In this document: piece by piece, positions 22,772-34,143 of the stretch
Layout of the letters: every line of letters begins with the position of its first letter
Numbering within the stretch: the stretch's first letter is position 1
From: Balaenoptera acutorostrata
Taxonomy: Eukaryota; Chordata; Mammalia; Artiodactyla; Balaenopteridae
DNA: 64,000 nt
Direction of reading: 5' to 3'
Assembly: GCF_949987535.1 (NCBI RefSeq)
Contig: NC_080081.1
Coordinates: 37,922,428 to 37,986,427, forward strand
Position numbers and translations under genes: made by a program
The notes under the pieces: model-generated
Databases searched by the model: none
Seen by the model: only the letters and a program-made list of their open reading frames with translations
Told to the model about the DNA's origin: nothing

Positions 22772-23681
22772 TTAGGGATGTTCCTTTAGCATTTGTTGTA
22801 GAGCTGGTTTGGTGGTGCTGAATTCTCTTAGCTTTTGCTTGTCTGTGAAGCTTTTGATTTCTCCATCGAATCTGAATGAGATCCTTGCTGGGTAGAGCAA
22901 TCTTGCTTGTAGGTTCTTCCCTTTCAACACTTTAAGTATATCATGCCACTCTCTTCTGGCTTGTAGAGTTTCTGCTGAGAAATCAGTTGTTAACCTTATG
23001 GGAGTTCCCTTGTGTGTTATTTGTCATTTTTCCCTTGTTGTTTTCAATAATTTTTATTTGTCTTTAAATTTTGCCAGTTTGATTACTGGGTGTCTCACCA
23101 TGTTTCTCCTTGGTTTTATCCTGTATGGGACTCTCTGCACTTCCTGGACTTAGGTGGCTATTTCCTTTCCCATGTTAGGGAATTTTTTGACTATAATCTC
23201 TTCAAATATTTTCTCGGGTCCTTTCTCTCTGTCTTCTCCTTCTTGGACCCCTATAACGTGAATGTTGTTGTGTTTAATATTGCCTCAGAGGTCTCTTAGG
23301 CTGTCTTCATTTCTTTTTATTCTTTTTTCTTTATTCTGTTCTGCAGCAGTGAATTCCACCATTCTGTCTTCCATGTCACTTATCCGTTCTTCTGCCGCAG
23401 TTATTCTGCTATTGATTCCTTCTAGTGTATATTTCATTTCGGTTATTTTATTGTTCATCTCTGTTTGTTTGTTCTTTAAGTCTTCTAAATCTTTGTTAAA
23501 CATTTCTTGCATCTTCTCGATCGTTACCTCCATTCCTTTTCCAAGGTCCTGGATCATCTTCACTATCATTATTCTGAATTCTCTTTCTGGAAGATTGCCT
23601 ATCTCCGTTTCATTTAGTTTTTTTTTTTTCTTGTGTTTTATCTTGTTCCTTCATCTGGTACATAGTCCTCTGCCTTTTCAT
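22772..23681 (-). pseudogene. L1-A ORF1 (RNA-binding chaperone), broken
   Basis: A remnant of the L1 ORF1 protein, which forms trimers and coats L1 RNA. The start ATG at 23681 begins MKRQRTMYQMKEQDK. The 23285-23569 segment (94 codons open) has the heptad-rich coiled coil with KMQEMFNKDLEDLKNKQTEM. The C-terminal end reads FSTTKPALQQMLKEHP before a stop at 22774-22772. The span of about 303 codons is close to the usual ORF1 length, but frameshifts split the RNA-binding half. Confidence 0.85.
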
Positions 23682-24592
23682 CTTGTCTATCTTTTTGTGA
23701 ATGTGTTTTTTTTTTTTTTTCCACAGGCTGCAGGATTGTAGTTCTTCTTGCTTCTGCTGTCTGCCCTCTAGTGGATGAGGCTATCTAAGAGGCTTATGCA
23801 AGTTTCCTGATGGGAGGGACTGCTGGTGGGTAGAGCTGGCTGTTGCTCTGGTGGGCAGAGCTTAGTAAAACTTTAATCCACTTGTCTGCTGATAGGTGGG
23901 GCTGGGTTCCCTCCTTGTTGGTTGCTTGGCCTGAGGCAACCCAACACTGGAGACAGCCGGTCTCCTTGATGGAGCTAATGGCGGACTCTGAGAGGCCTCA
24001 CACTAAGGAATACTTCACAGAACTTCTGCTGCCAGTGTTCTTGTCCTCACGGTGAGGCACAGCCACCCCACGCCTCTGCAGGAGACCCTCCAACACTAGC
24101 AGGCAGGTCTGCTTCAGTGTCCTATGGGGTCACTGCTCCTTCCCCTGGGTCCCAAGGCACACATTAATTTGTGTTTGCCTTCCAAGAGTGGAGTCTCTGT
24201 TTCTCTCAGTCCTGTCAAAATCCTGCAATCAAATCCTGCTAGCCTTCAAAGTCTGATTCTCTAGGAATTCCTCCTCCTGATGCCGGACCCCCGGGTTGGG
24301 AAGCCTGACGTGGGGCTCAGAACCTTCACTCCAGTTGGTGGACTTCAGTGGTATAAGTGTTCTCAAGTTTGTGTGTCACCCACCGAGCAGTTATGGGATT
24401 TGATTTTATTGTGATTGTGCCCCTCCTACTGTCTCATTGTGGCTTCTCCTTTGTCTTTGCATGTGGGGTATCTTTTTTGGTCAGTTCCAGTGTCTTCATG
24501 TTGATGACTGTTCAGAAGTTAGTTGTGATTCCGGTGTTCTCAAATAAGGTAGTGAGAGCATGTCCTTCTACTCTGCCATCTTGAACCAATCT
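23682..24592 (-). promoter_or_regulatory. L1-A 5' UTR (internal promoter region)
   Basis: GC-richer than its surroundings, beginning 'agagattggttcaagatggc' at 24592. The motif CAAGATGGC near the very 5' end (plus strand gccatcttg, 24575-24583) matches the YY1-type site known to set L1 transcription starts. It is preserved here. Confidence 0.75.
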
Positions 24593-24610
24593 CTCAATCA
24601 TTTAAACTTT
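24593..24610. repeat. Target-site duplication, right copy, of L1-A
   Basis: ctcaatcatttaaacttt is identical to 18136-18153. Confidence 0.95.
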
Positions 24611-24774
24611 AACAATTTAGGTCATAATAAAAAAGTTGTACACACCTTTTTTTCTTTAATTTAGCTCTGCATACATACACATGAATTTGTTTTAGAATCA
24701 TCAACATAATGTCAAAAACTCAATTGTTATTTCACCATTATTAGTGATTTTGATAAATTGCCTTCTTCTTATTA

Positions 24775-25715
24775 ATAGTTTTATTGAGATATAACTTATA
24801 TACCATACAATTCAGACTGTAAAGTACAATTCAATGACATTTTAGTATATTCACAGGATTGTGCAACTGTCACCACAATCTAATTTTAGAATATTTTCAT
24901 TCACCCTAAAAGAAAGCCTGTAACCATCAGCAGTCATTCTCTGTTCTCAATTCAACGTTATCTCTCATACCTCCCAGTCTAGGCAGACAATAAGCTACTT
25001 TCTGTCTCTATAGATTTGCATGTTTTGAACATTTCATATAAATGTACTCAAATCCTGTGATCTTTTGTGACTGGTTAATTTCACTTAGCATAATATTTTC
25101 AAGGTTCATCAACACTGTAGCATATATCAGTAGTTTATTTTTTTCATTGTGGAATAATATTCCATTGTATGGATATAAACTTATTTTATTCACCCATTCA
25201 TCAGTTGATGGGTATTTGGGTTGTTCCCACTTTTTGGTTATTATGAATAATGCTGATATATATATATGAATGTTCATGTACATGTTTTGGTGTGTGTATA
25301 TGTTTTAATTTCTCTTGGGTGTATATCTAGAGGTAGAATTTTTAGGTCAACTGGTATTGAATTTTCAGCACATCTTATGCAGACTTTGTTATATTTATTC
25401 TTAATTATTTCATGTTTTAAATAGTATAAATGGCATTGTTTCTGTAAGTTTCAATATCCAGCTGTTTGTTGATAGTATATGAACGTATAATTGATTTTTG
25501 TACATTGCTCTTGTATTCTATGACCTTGCTAGACTCACTTATTAGTTCTAATTGCTTTTATTGTGGACTATCAAGGATTTTCTGTGTTCAGGATCATAAT
25601 TAATTTAATTGTTTTCTTTCTAATATATGACTTTTATTTATTTTTCCTTTTCTTCCTATATTGCAATAATATAATGCTGAATAGATAGGGAAGAGTGGAT
25701 ATCCTTCTCTTATTC
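24775..25715 (-). mobile_element. Old L1M remnant, antisense
   Basis: It starts with the antisense 3' terminus 'ttttattgagatataactta', then 'ggattgtgcaactgtcacca'. ORF2 C-terminal landmarks follow ('gaataatattccattgtatg', 'gttgatgggtatttgggttg'). A large deletion leads to the RT region ('tgaatagatagggaagagtg'). L1-B abuts it at about 25716. Confidence 0.75.
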
Positions 25716-28405
25716 TTTCCTTTTTTTCACAGCAAAGTGTTTTGGTTATACATATACATGTATCTATTCTTTTTCAAATTATTTTCCCATTTAGGTTTTT
25801 ACATTATATTGAGCAGAATACCCTGTGCTATACAGTAGATCCTTGTTGGTTATCCGTTTTAAATATAGCAGCATGTACATGTCAATCCCAAACTCCCTAA
25901 CTATCCCTTCTCCTCATCCTTCTCCCCTGGTAACCATAAGTTTGTTCTCTAAATCTGTGAGTCTGTTCCTGTTTTGTAAATAATTTCATTTTTTATCATT
26001 TTTTTAAGGTTCTGCATATAAGTGATACCATACAATATTCGTTTTTCTCTGTCTGACTTACCTCACTCAGCATGACAATCTCTATATCCATCTACTTTGC
26101 TGCAAATAGCATTATTTCATTCTTTTTAATGGCTGAGTAATATTCCATTGTATATATGTACCACATCTTCTTTATCCATTCATTTGTCACTGGAAATTTA
26201 GGTTGTTTCAATGTCTTGGTTATGCACATTGGGGTGCATGTATTCTTTCGACCCATGTTTTTCTCCAGATACATGCCCAGGAGTGGGATTGCTAGATTTT
26301 ATGGTAGGTCTATTTTTAGTTTTATAAGGAAACTCCATACTGTTCTCCAAAGTGGCTGTACCAATTTACATTCCCAGCAACAGTGTAGGAAAGTTTCCTT
26401 CTCTCCACACCCTCTCTAGCATTTATTATTAGTGGATTTTTTGATGATAGTCATTCTGACTGGTGTGAGATGATATCTCATCATAGTTTTGATTTGCATT
26501 TATCTAATAATTAGTGATGTTGAACATCTTTTCATATGCCTCTTGGCCATCTGTATGTCTTCTTTGGAGAAATGTCTATTTAGGTTTTCTGCCCATTTTT
26601 TTTTTGATTGGGTTGTTTGTTTTTATGATATTAATCCACATGAGCTGTTTGAAAATTTTGGAGACTAATCCCTTGTCAGTCGCAGCATTTGCAAATATTT
26701 TCTCCCATCATGTGGGTTATCTTTTAATTTTGTTTATGGTTTTCTGTGCTGCGGAAAAGCTTTTGAGTTTAATTAGGTCCCTTTTGTTTATTTCTGTTTT
26801 TATTTCCATTACTCTGGGAGACTGATCCAAAAACATATTGCTGTGATTTGTGTCAGAGAATGTTCTGCCTATGTTTTCCTCTAAGAGTTTTATACTGTCC
26901 AGTCACACTTCTAGGTCTTTAATCAGTTTTGAGTTTATTTTTGTGTGTGGTGTTAAAAAGTGTTCTAATTTCATTTTTTTCCATGTAGTTGTCTACTTTT
27001 TCCCACACCATTTATTGAAGAGACTGCTTTTTCTCCATTGTATAGTCTTGCCTCCTTTGCTGTAGATTAATTGTCCGTAAGTGTATGGGTTTATTTCTGG
27101 GCTTTCTATCCTGTTCCATTGATCTATATTTCTATTTTTGTGCAAGTACAGTACTGTTTTGATGATAATTGTTTTGTCTTATAGTCTGAAGTCAGGGAGC
27201 CTGATTCCTCCAGCTCCTTTTCTCTTTCTCAAGACCTTTGGCTATTCGAGGTCCTTTTTGTCACCAAACAAATTTTAAGATTTTTTTGTTCTAGTTCTGT
27301 GAAATATGCCATTGGTAATTTTATAGGGATTGCATTGAATCTGTAGATTTCTTTGGGTAGTATAGTCATTTTCACAATGTTCATTCTTCCAATCCAAGAA
27401 CATGGTATACTTTTCCATCTTTTTTGTGTCATCTTCAGTTTCTTTCATCAATGTCTTAAAGTTCTTGGAGTATAGGTCTTTTGTCTCCTTAGGTAGTTTA
27501 TTCTTAGGTATTTTATTTTGTTTGATGTGATGGTAAATGGGATTGTTTCCTTAATTTCTCTTTTTGATCTTTCATTGATAGAGTATAGAAATGCAACAGA
27601 TTTTTGTGAATTAATTTTGTATCTTGCAACTTTACTGAATTCACTGATTAGTTCTAGTAGTTCTCTAGTGACATCTTTAGGATTTTCTATGTATAGTATC
27701 ATGTCATCTGAAAACAGTTTTACTTCTTCTTTTCCAATTTGTATTCCTTTTATTTCTTTTTCTTCTCTGATTGCCATGGTGAGGACTTCCAAAACTATGT
27801 TGAATAATAGTGGGGAGAGTGGACATCCTTGTCTTGTTCCTGATCTTAGAGGAAATGCTTCCAGTTTTTCATCATTGAGAATGATGTTTGTTGTGGATTT
27901 GCCATATATGGCCTTTATTATGTTGAGGTAGGTTCCCTCTATGCTCACTTTCTGGAGAGTTTTTATCACAAATGTGTGCTGAATTTTGTTGAAAGATTTT
28001 TCTGCATCTATTGAGATGATTATATGGTTTTTTTCCCTTCAATTTGTTAATATGGTGTATCACACTGATTGATTTGTGTATATTGAAGAATCCTTGCATC
28101 CCTGGGATAAATCCCACTTGATCATGGTGTATCATCCTTTTAATGTGCTGTTGGATTATGTTTGTTAGTATTTTGTTGATGATTTTTGCTTCTACGTTCC
28201 TCAATAATATTGGGCTATAATTTTCTTTTTTTGTGGTGTCTTTGTCTGGTTTTGGTATCAGACTGGTGGTGGCCACGTAGAATGAGTTTAGGAGTATTCC
28301 TTCCTCTGCAATTTTTTGGAACAGTTTCAGAAGGATAGGTGCTAACTTTTCTCTAAATATTTAATAGAATTTGCCTGTGAAGCCATCGGGTCTTGGACAT
28401 CAGTT

Positions 28406-28420
28406 TGTTGGGGGTTTTTA
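28406..28420. repeat. Target-site duplication, left copy, of the SINE in L1-B
   Basis: tgttgggggttttta is identical to 28751-28765. Confidence 0.93.
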
Positions 28421-28750
28421 TTTTTTAATTTTTTTAAAAATTAATTAATTTTTAATTTATTTTTGGCTGTGTTGGGTCTTTGTTACTTCATGTGGGCTTT
28501 CTCTAGTTGTGGTGAGCAGGGGATACTCTTTGTTGGGGTGTGTGGGCTTCTTATTGTAGCGGCTTCTCTTGTTGTGGAGCATGGGCTCTAAGCACATGGA
28601 CTTCAGTAGTTGTGGCACGCAGGCTCAGTTGTTGTGGTGCACAGGCTTAGTTGCTCTGTGGCATGTAGGATCTTCCCAGACCAGGGCTTGAACCCGTGTC
28701 CCCTGCATTGGCAGACAGATTCTTAACCACTGCTCCACCAGGGAAGCCCC
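28421..28750 (-). mobile_element. CHR-type SINE, antisense, inserted in L1-B ORF2
   Basis: The right edge 'gctccaccagggaagcccc' is the reverse complement of the CHR head. The B-box equivalent is in 'cagggcttgaacccgtgtcc', and the left edge is an A/T-rich tail. Repeated 'agttgtggcacgcaggctca'-type modules form the body. It is flanked by a perfect 15-bp duplication. It must be younger than L1-B. Confidence 0.95.
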
Positions 28751-28765
28751 TGTTGGGGGTTTTTA
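28751..28765. repeat. Target-site duplication, right copy, of the SINE in L1-B
   Basis: Identical to 28406-28420. L1-B ORF2 resumes after it. Confidence 0.93.
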
Positions 28766-30370
28766 AATCACAGTTTCCATTTCATTATATGTGATTGGTC
28801 TGTTAATATTTTCTATTTCTTCCTGGTTCAGTCTTGGGTGCTTGTACCTTTCTAAGAATTTGTCCATTTCTTCCAAGTTGTCCATGTTATTGGCCTACAG
28901 TTGCTTGTAGTAGTCTCTTTTGATCCTTTATATTTCTGTGGTGTCAGTTGTAACTTTTCCTCTTCCATTTCTAATTTTATTGATTTGAGCCCTCTCCCTT
29001 TTTTTCTTGATGAGTCCGGCTAAAGGTTTATTAATTTTGTTTGTCTTTTCAAATAACCAGCTCTTAGTTTCACTGATTTTTTCCACTGTTTTCTTCATCT
29101 CTATTTCATTTATTTCTGCTCTGAAATTTATGATTCCTTTCCTGTACTAACTTTAGGTTTTATTTGTTCTTGTTTCTCTTGTTGCTTTATGTGTAAGTTT
29201 AGTCGTTTATTTGGTATTTTTTTTTTGTTTCCTGAGGTAACATTTTATTGCTCTAAACTTCATTCTTAGAACTGCTTTTTCTGCTTTCCACAGGTTTTGA
29301 ATCATTGTGTTTTTTCATTTGTCTCTAGGTATTTTCTGATTTCCTCTTTGATTTCTTCAGTGATCCACTGGCTGTTTAGAAGCATATTATTTAGTCTCCA
29401 CGTGTTTGTGTTTTTTACAGTTTTTTTTTTCTTGTACTTGATTTCTAATCTCATAACATTGTAGTAGGAAAAGATGCTTGATATGATTTCAGTTTTCTTA
29501 AATTTACTGAACCTCACTTTGTGGCCCAGCACATGGTCAGTCATGGAGAATGTTCCATGTACACATGAGAAGAATGTGTATTCTGCTGCTTTTGGGTGGA
29601 ATGCTCTATAAGTATCAATTAAGTCCATCTGGTCTAATATGTCATTTAATTCCTGTGTTTCCTTATTGATTTTCTGTCTGGATGATCTGTCCCTTGATCA
29701 TCCAAAAGTGGGGTGTTAAAGTCCCCCACTATTATTGTGTTACTGTTGATTTCCCCCTTTATGGCTGTTAGTATTTGCCTTATATATTGAGGTGCTCTTA
29801 TATTGGGTGCACATATGTTTACAATTCTTATATCTTCTTCTTGGATTGATCCCTTGAACATTATGTAGTGTCCTTGTCTCTTATGGCAGTCTTTTTTAAA
29901 GTCTATTTTATCTCATATAAGTATTGCTACTCTAGTTTTCTTTTGATTTCCATTTGTGTGGAATATCTTTTTCCATCCCCTCACTTTCAGTCTGTATGTG
30001 TCCCTAGGTCTGAAATGGGTCTCTTGTAGACAGTGTATACATGGGTCTTGTTTTTGTATGCATTCAGCCAGCCTATGCCTTTTGATTGATGCATTTAATC
30101 CATTTATATTTAAGGTAATTATTGATATATATGTTCCTATTGGCATTTCCTTAATTGTTTTGAGTTTGGTTTCATTGGTCTTTTTTCTTCCCTTCCTCTT
30201 TGGTCTCTTCTCTTGTAGTTTGATGACCATCTTTAGTGTTGTGTTTGGTTTGCCTTTTCTTACTTGTGTGTGTATCTATTGTAGTTGTTGTGTTTGCTGT
30301 TCCTATGAGGTTTTGATACAGCAGTCTCTATATGTAGAAATTTGTTTTAAGTTGCTGGTCTCTTTCCTGC

Positions 30371-31275
30371 TTAGAGAAGTTCCTTTATCATTTGTTACAA
30401 AGCTGGTCTGGTTGTGTTGAATTCTCTTAGTGCTTCTTGTCTGTAAGGCTTTTGATTTATCCTTCAAATCTGAATGAGAGCCTTGCTGGGTAGAGTATTC
30501 TTGGTTGTTGGTTATTTCCTTTCATCAGTTTAAATATATTATGCCACTCCCTTTTGATCTGCAAAGTTTCTGCTTAGAAATCAGCTGATAAACTTATGGG
30601 AGTTCTCTTGTATATTGTTTGTCGCTTTTCCCTTGTTTCTTTTAATATTTATTCTTTGTGTTTAATTTTTGTCTGTTTGATTACTATGTGTCTCAGCATG
30701 TTCCTCTTTGGGTTTATCCTGTCTGGAACTCTCTGTGCTTCCTGGACTTGGGTGACTGTTCTTTTCCCCATGTTATAGAAGATTTCACCTTTTATCTCTT
30801 CAAATATTTTCTCAGATCCTTTATATCTCTGTTCTCCTTCTGGGACCTCTATAATGTGAATGTTGGTGTGCTTAATGTTGTCTCAGTGGTCTATTAGACT
30901 GTCTTCATATTTTTTCATTCTTTTTTCTTTATTCTGTTCCATGTCAGTGATTTCCACCATTCTGTCTTACAGGTCACTTTCCCGTTCTTCTTCCTCACTT
31001 ATTCTGCTATTGATTCCTTCTAGTGTATTTTCCTTTTCAGTTATTGTGTTGGTCATCTCTGTTTGTTTGTTCTTTATCTGTTCTAGATCTTTGTTAAACA
31101 TTTCTTGCATTTTCTCAGTCCTTGCCTCCATTCTTTTTCTGAGATCTTGGATCATATTCACTTACATGTTTCTGAATTCTTTTTCCAGTAGGTTGGCTAT
31201 CTCCACTTCACTTAGTTGTTCTTCTGGGGTTTCATCTTGTTCCTTCATCTGGGACATATTCCTCTGCCATCTCAT
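30371..31275 (-). pseudogene. L1-B ORF1, broken
   Basis: Start ATG at 31275 (MRWQRNMSQMKEQDE), stop at 30373-30371, about 301 codons. The coiled coil is visible in the 30967-31161 segment (KMQEMFNKDLEQIKNKQTEM), parallel to that of L1-A. Stops and frame breaks occur throughout the C-terminal half. Confidence 0.82.
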
Positions 31276-32093
31276 TTTGTCTAACTTTCTGTGATTTTGG
31301 TTTCTGATCAGCAGGCTGCAGTATTGTAGTTCTTGCTTCTGCTCTCTCCCTCTGGTGGATGAGGCTGTTTAAGAGGCTTGTGCAGGCTTCCTGATGGGAG
31401 CTATGTTCCTACCCTGTTGGTTGTTTAGCCTCAGGTGACTCAGCACTGGAGCCTACAGGCTGTTTGGTGGGGCTTAATGGCAGCCTCTGGGAAGGCTCAC
31501 ACCAATGAGTACTTCCCAGAACTGATGCTGCTCATGTCTTTGTCCCCACAGTGAGCCACAGATGCTGCTTTCCTCTGTAGTAGAACTTCCATTACTAATA
31601 AGTCTGGCACAGTCTCTTATGGAGTCACTGCTTTCTTCACCTGGGTCCTGTGAGCATGAGACTTTGTGTGCACTCTCCAAGAGTGGAGTTTGTCTTTCTC
31701 CCAGTCCTGTGGAAGTCCCAGAATCAAACCCCACTGGCTTTCAAAGTCAGAAGGCCAGGGAATTCCTCCTCCCATTGCTGGACCCCCAGGCTGGGAAGCC
31801 TGACTTGGGGCTCAGAACTTTCACTCCTGTGGGATAACTTCTGTGGTATTATTGTTTTCCAAGTTTGTGTGTTGCTCACCCAATGGGTATGAGGTTTGAT
31901 TTTATTGTTGTTGCACGCTTCCTACATCTCATTGTAGCTTCGTTTTTGTCTTTGGATGTAGGGTAATTTTTTTGGGTAGGTTCCAGCATTATTTTGTCAA
32001 TGGTTGTTCAGCAATTAGTTGTGATTTTGGTGTTTTCATAAGAATGGAGTGAGCTCATGTCCTTCTACTCCACCAACTAGAGTTAATCTCTCA
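31276..32093 (-). promoter_or_regulatory. L1-B 5' UTR
   Basis: GC-richer block homologous to the L1-A 5' UTR ('ctgagccccaagtcaggctt' in the sense direction). The first bases read 'ctgagagattaactctagtt', then 'ggtggagtagaagg'. The YY1-type CAAGATGGC seen in L1-A is mutated here. Confidence 0.72.
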
Positions 32094-32859
32094 GTAAATT
32101 ATATTCTACACTAAAAGTCTTTTAGTCTTAGCCATCACTGATCACCTGAAATGCATTGTAAGCCCCACAATACAGTATTCATATGGATCTCTAACTATAC
32201 AGACATCTGTCAGGTAATAAATCCAAAAATAAATAGATTGTCAAATTCATTGATAAATTACATAGAGGAAAATCTTATGACGTAGAATGTTAAATATTCA
32301 TAAAGTGCAAAGGGCACACAGACACTATATTTTATCACTAAAATTACCAAGTAAAGTTATGAAAACAGTAGGGGAGATTGCAGTGAAGCAATTTAAAAGC
32401 AATATATTATGGCATAATTTAATTGGAGATATGTTTGCAAGACAAACTATATAAAACAAGAAAATATGAAGAACTAGAGTTTTTCATGAGCAGCATGTGA
32501 GATATTGATTACTTTGTCTATTTAGAGCATGTGAAACCTCCACTGTTACCTAAATGATTAGGAGAGTCATTTAATAATTACTGTGGCAAGAGATAAAGAA
32601 TGTAAAGAGAATTATAGCTCTGTTTTAGAATAATGAATGTCAGAATATGACATATGTTTTCAAAATTACAAAAAACACTGCTTTGATATAAAATATATAA
32701 GCAAAGATAAAGCAAAAGAATTGAGAAATCTAATCAAAAACTCAGTCTAGACAGATTGGCATATAGATTTATCTATCCCAACATGTACTTCTGTAAACAG
32801 TATGGAAATAAGGCCAAATGCAGCCAAACAAGTATTCTGTAAAGTAGGAGGAGAAAGAC
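32094..32859. other. AT-rich stretch, nothing recognised
   Basis: No supported gene or repeat family. Confidence 0.45.
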
Positions 32860-33059
32860 ACATTGGTGATTGACCCTAAGACTGGAGGAACAACATTTAG
32901 ACAAAGCCTCTTATAACCATCATCCAAAAGCAGAAGGTCCAGTGTCTCCTTACTCCAAATCTAGCAACCGAAGTTGGCCTAGTTAGGCTCATTCCACCAT
33001 CAGGTTTAATGGATGTTCTCGTAAGCCCAGGGATACCACTAAGAAATATCAGTCACAAG

Positions 33060-33562
33060 TGCAGCTAACACAAAGCAGCCACAAGCATACTCTTCAACCT
33101 AAACATCAGATGGCGATGACCAGGAAACACCAGCAAGGGAAATTACACCACAATAAGTGCCTAGCTAGGAAGTGCTCTTCCTGTTTGTGAATCAAATAGC
33201 CCTTTCTCCCAACTAGAGACAAAGAAGCAGTTAGGCAACTTCAATAGAAGGAATCTACTACAACAAGAGGCCAAGGCTGGGAAATGTTCTTTGTTCCCAT
33301 GGACCATAGAATCCTGTCATCCAGCTAAAGCTAGTAAGTAGCCTGACAAGACTGGTAGTTAAGATACCCCAGAACAGGTGATCAAGCCTGGTATCTAGTC
33401 TTCATCTAGATAGGACAAATAACACTTTCCATCAATGAGAGTAAACAGTCATCCAAAGGATCCAGACATGGCTGATTCCTTCCCAATGGCACCAGGTCTA
33501 GGATGTACTCTTTGTCCTCACAAACCACAAAATTCCTCCCACCCAAAGCCACTAAACATCAG
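33060..33562 (+). repeat. Degenerate tandem units of about 110 bp in the L1M 5' region
   Basis: Similar passages recur at about 33162 ('tgcctagctaggaagtgctc'), 33270 ('ggccaaggctgggaaatgtt'), 33382 ('atcaagcctggtatctagtc') and 33490 ('ggcaccaggtctaggatgta'), each followed by a CCCA/CATC-rich stretch. The spacing is about 108-112 bases. Divergence is high. Confidence 0.55.
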
Positions 33563-34027
33563 GACTTGGGACAACTCCTTTTATTGCATCAAAAAGCAGA
33601 AGTGGGAAAAAATGGACACTGCAGATGAAATAGTGCAATCAAGAATACCAAAACAGCACAGGGAACGTTTTGAAAATCAAATTGTTATTGGATCCACAGC
33701 CCAAAAACGCTGGCCATCATCTATGTGATAAAACTAAGTTGGATGACAGCCTTCTAAAATACAACAAATTTTACCCAGAATCTCCTAAAATGTTAGCCAA
33801 AATGTCCTGAATACAACTGAAATTCACCCATCATAAAAAAAAAAAAAAAAAAAAAAAGAAGAACTGAAAGATCACAATTTGAATGAGGAGAGATGATTGA
33901 ATGGCATGAAACCAGAGATACATCAGATATTGGATTTATCAGACAAGGATTTTAAAGCAGTTATTATAAAAATAATTCAACAAGTACTTAAAAATTATCT
34001 TGAACAAATTTTAAAAACTCAACTACA

Positions 34028-34143
34028 CTGGCACTCTGATCTTGGACTTCCAGCCTCCAGAACAGTGAGAAATAAATTTCTGGTTTTTTAAAGCTATCCA
34101 GTCTGTGGTATGTGTTATAGCAGCTTGAATGAACTATGACAGT
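34028..34143 (+). mobile_element. MLT1-type LTR, 3' end only
   Basis: 'gatcttggacttccagcctc', 'agaacagtgagaaataaatt' (with AATAAA) and 'cagtctgtggtatgtgttat' match the 3' third of MLT1. The 5' two thirds are absent. Confidence 0.8.

Larger units (their letters stand above)
18154..24592 (-). mobile_element. L1-A: full-length LINE-1 with a chimeric 3' tail, antisense
   Basis: An approximately 6.4-kb insertion is bounded by perfect 18-bp target-site duplications. Reading the minus strand it has a 5' UTR (24592 to about 23682), ORF1 (23681-22772), a short spacer, ORF2 (22713-18899) and about 60 bases of genuine 3' UTR. About 670 bases of non-L1 DNA follow, then a poly(A) tract seen as the T-run 18151-18170. 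The 5' end 'agagattggttcaagatggc' is complete. Both ORFs carry stops and frameshifts, so it is inactive. The presence of a full 5' end and intact duplications points to a single, reasonably recent insertion. Confidence 0.93.
25996..30146 (-). pseudogene. L1-B ORF2, broken and interrupted by a SINE
   Basis: Start codon at 30146 (MPIGTYISIITLNINGLNAS, the expected L1 ORF2 N-terminus). Endonuclease pieces retain QETHF and GDFNT, but the SRIDH motif reads SMTDH. The RT catalytic motif reads FSDD (27714-27703) in place of FADD, with two residues missing just before it. [12 protein letters not shown] is intact nearby. The SINE at 28421-28750 interrupts the frame upstream of the RT catalytic motifs. 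The cysteine-rich C-terminus is disrupted. The stop lies near 25998-25996. It is not functional. Confidence 0.87.
25716..32093 (-). mobile_element. L1-B: full-length LINE-1, antisense, split by a CHR SINE
   Basis: A second near-complete L1 in the same orientation as L1-A. Its 3' UTR differs in type ('ccctgtgctatacagtagat', 'aatcccaaactccctaacta'), so it belongs to another subfamily. Minus-strand order is 5' UTR (32093 to about 31276), ORF1 (31275-30371), ORF2 (30146-25996) and 3' UTR (25995-25716). A SINE sits in ORF2 at 28421-28750. I find no convincing target-site duplication. Confidence 0.9.

Noticed and set aside
23262..23741. 159-codon Ser/Phe/Leu-rich plus-strand frame resembling a membrane protein
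   Set aside because: It is the antisense shadow of the L1-A ORF1 coiled coil. Similar shadows occur at 27518-27931 and 29956-30420.
25690..32120. Target-site duplication for L1-B
   Set aside because: The best candidates ('ttattctttcc' against 'atattctacac') do not match well enough.
33435..33728. 97-codon plus-strand frame
   Set aside because: It lies in the degenerate repeats of an L1M 5' region and is not supported as a separate gene.
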